From Planctomycetaceae bacterium (lineage in GTDB: Bacteria; Planctomycetota; Planctomycetia; Pirellulales; Thermoguttaceae), in contig SUVI01000204.1 of the NCBI GenBank assembly GCA_015062085.1, positions 1 through 5,088 on the forward strand: a stretch of DNA of 5,088 bases, read 5' to 3'. Both the position numbers and the translations under genes were made by a program. Position 1 is the stretch's first letter; every line of letters begins with the position of its first letter. Shown here piece after piece: positions 4,334-5,088 of this stretch. Below the pieces are notes generated by a model. The model made no database searches, was not told the DNA's origin, and saw only the letters and a program-made list of their open reading frames with translations.

Positions 4334-5088
4334 CTAGAAGGCGATGCTCGTGCACCACGCAATCTGTGCGGAACTGACCTGCGTGAGTTTTCCCGTCACG
4401 GGATGGACGCGGAAGACGTTTACGTTGTGCGTCTTTTTGCACGGCACGAACAGGAAATTCCCCGTTGGATCCAGACCTGCGAAACGCGGGAATTCACCGC
4501 CTGCCGGGACGTACTGGATCGGATCCAGTACGACGCCTGCTTCCATTTTCTCGCCGTTTACCGGGTCCGCATCCAGCGCGAAGACCGTGATCAGATTCGC
4601 TCCGCGGTTCGTGACGTAAAGGAATCGGCCGTCTTTGGAAATGTCGATCGCCGCTGCTTTGTTTGCCCCGCGGTATCCCGGAGGCAGCATCGGCGCGGAC
4701 TGCACGAGAGTCAGCGACCCGCTCTGTTCGTCGTACGCGAACGCATCCAGCGTGCAGGAAAGCTCATTCAAAACGTAAACGTACTTTCCATTCGGCGCGA
4801 AAGCCAAATGACGCGGTCCCGCTCCCGACGCGGTCCGGGTCTGCGGCCAATCGGCGTTTTCTTTCCAGATGTTTTCTGTTTCGTCAAAGAAATACGACGT
4901 GATCTGGTCACCGCCGAGGTCGCAGCAGAGCGTGAATTTTCCGTTCGGATCCGATGCTGCAAAGTGCGCACAGGAAGAACGCTGCCGTGCTTTGTTTGGT
5001 CCGCTGCCTTCCAGTTTGAAAACGGCGTTCATTTTTCCGAGCGATCCGTCAGCGTTCAGCTCGATGAAGGAGACCTGACCGCTGCAGT
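4334..5088 (-). CDS. Lactonase-family beta-propeller protein, 6-phosphogluconolactonase-like (5' partial)
   Basis: The gene reads leftward and enters from the right edge. The frame is open through 5088, so the ATG at 5030-5032 is internal; residues before it (VSFIELNADGSLGK) fit the family. About 250 residues are visible of a typical 340-390, so roughly the first third is missing. Numbered from that Met, recognisable propeller motifs are GSGPNKARQ (9-17), AHFAASDPNGKF (22-33), PRHLAFAPNGKYVYVLNEL (73-91), KDGRFLYVTNRG (133-144) and FPRFAGLDPTGNFLFV (181-196). The C-terminus is complete and ends at TAG (4334-4336). The family is the seven-bladed lactonase group that includes E. coli YbhE/Pgl, which hydrolyses 6-phosphogluconolactone in the pentose phosphate pathway; many members have other or unknown lactone substrates, so the reaction is not certain. 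Whether a signal peptide exists cannot be seen. The gene converges on the kinase gene with a 138-bp gap and no obvious functional link. Confidence 0.9.
   Translation of the reverse strand, partial: CSGQVSFIELNADGSLGKMNAVFKLEGSGPNKARQRSSCAHFAASDPNGKFTLCCDLGGDQITSYFFDETENIWKENADWPQTRTASGAGPRHLAFAPNGKYVYVLNELSCTLDAFAYDEQSGSLTLVQSAPMLPPGYRGANKAAAIDISKDGRFLYVTNRGANLITVFALDADPVNGEKMEAGVVLDPIQYVPAGGEFPRFAGLDPTGNFLFVPCKKTHNVNVFRVHPVTGKLTQVSSAQIAWCTSIAF
4510..4532. repeat. 23-bp near-perfect palindrome within the lactonase gene
   Basis: CGTACTGGATC (4510-4520) and GATCCAGTACG (4522-4532) are perfect 11-bp inverted arms around a single G. The sequence is coding on the minus strand (the residues around DPIQYVP), and the protein alignment looks normal through it. 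It may be a chance product of codon choice or a protein-binding site. Confidence 0.5.

Noticed and set aside
4344..5078. Plus-strand open frames opposite the lactonase gene
   Set aside because: They overlap the lactonase coding sequence, which has several family motifs on the minus strand; their translations are Arg/Ser/Pro-rich and unstructured.

Overview
The window holds three substantial genes plus part of a fourth, from a bacterium that uses ordinary sigma70-type promoters and Shine-Dalgarno translation. GC content is moderate. The mix of a free-standing Hanks-type Ser/Thr kinase, a proline-rich single-pass membrane protein, a bacterial-type LeuA and a YkgB-like lactonase would fit the Planctomycetota-Verrucomicrobiota-Lentisphaerota group. 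That placement is a low-confidence inference; nothing in the window fixes the taxon.

Layout from left to right. (1) Positions 1-1239, plus strand: the 3' part of a gene for a membrane protein. It has a repetitive Pro/Ser-rich region (a 90-bp tandem repeat, then a run of Pro-Pro-X units), one transmembrane helix and a helical extracytoplasmic tail. (2) Positions 1253-1520: a leader region ahead of leuA. It contains a strong promoter with an extended -10, a 32-residue reading frame with three consecutive Leu codons that starts almost at the predicted transcription start, a possible antiterminator pairing that begins at that frame's stop codon, and an intrinsic terminator. Together these read as a leucine transcription attenuator. 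(3) Positions 1521-3041: leuA, 2-isopropylmalate synthase, complete, followed by a hairpin terminator. (4) Positions 3113-4195: a second promoter with the same layout as the first, a 12-codon upstream reading frame, and a complete soluble Ser/Thr protein kinase. (5) Positions 4229-4275: a 12-bp inverted repeat between convergent genes. (6) Positions 4334-5088, minus strand: the C-terminal two thirds of a lactonase-family beta-propeller protein (6-phosphogluconolactonase-like), running off the right edge.

The genes do not look like one operon. leuA is bounded by its own promoter, attenuator and terminator; the kinase has its own promoter; the lactonase converges on the kinase. The most interesting element is the leuA leader. 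The most unusual shared signal is the promoter pattern: a run of 7 or 8 C directly abutting TTGA, then a TGN-TAARAT -10 at 16-nt spacing, with an ATG 7-9 nt downstream. It occurs at both promoters I could find.
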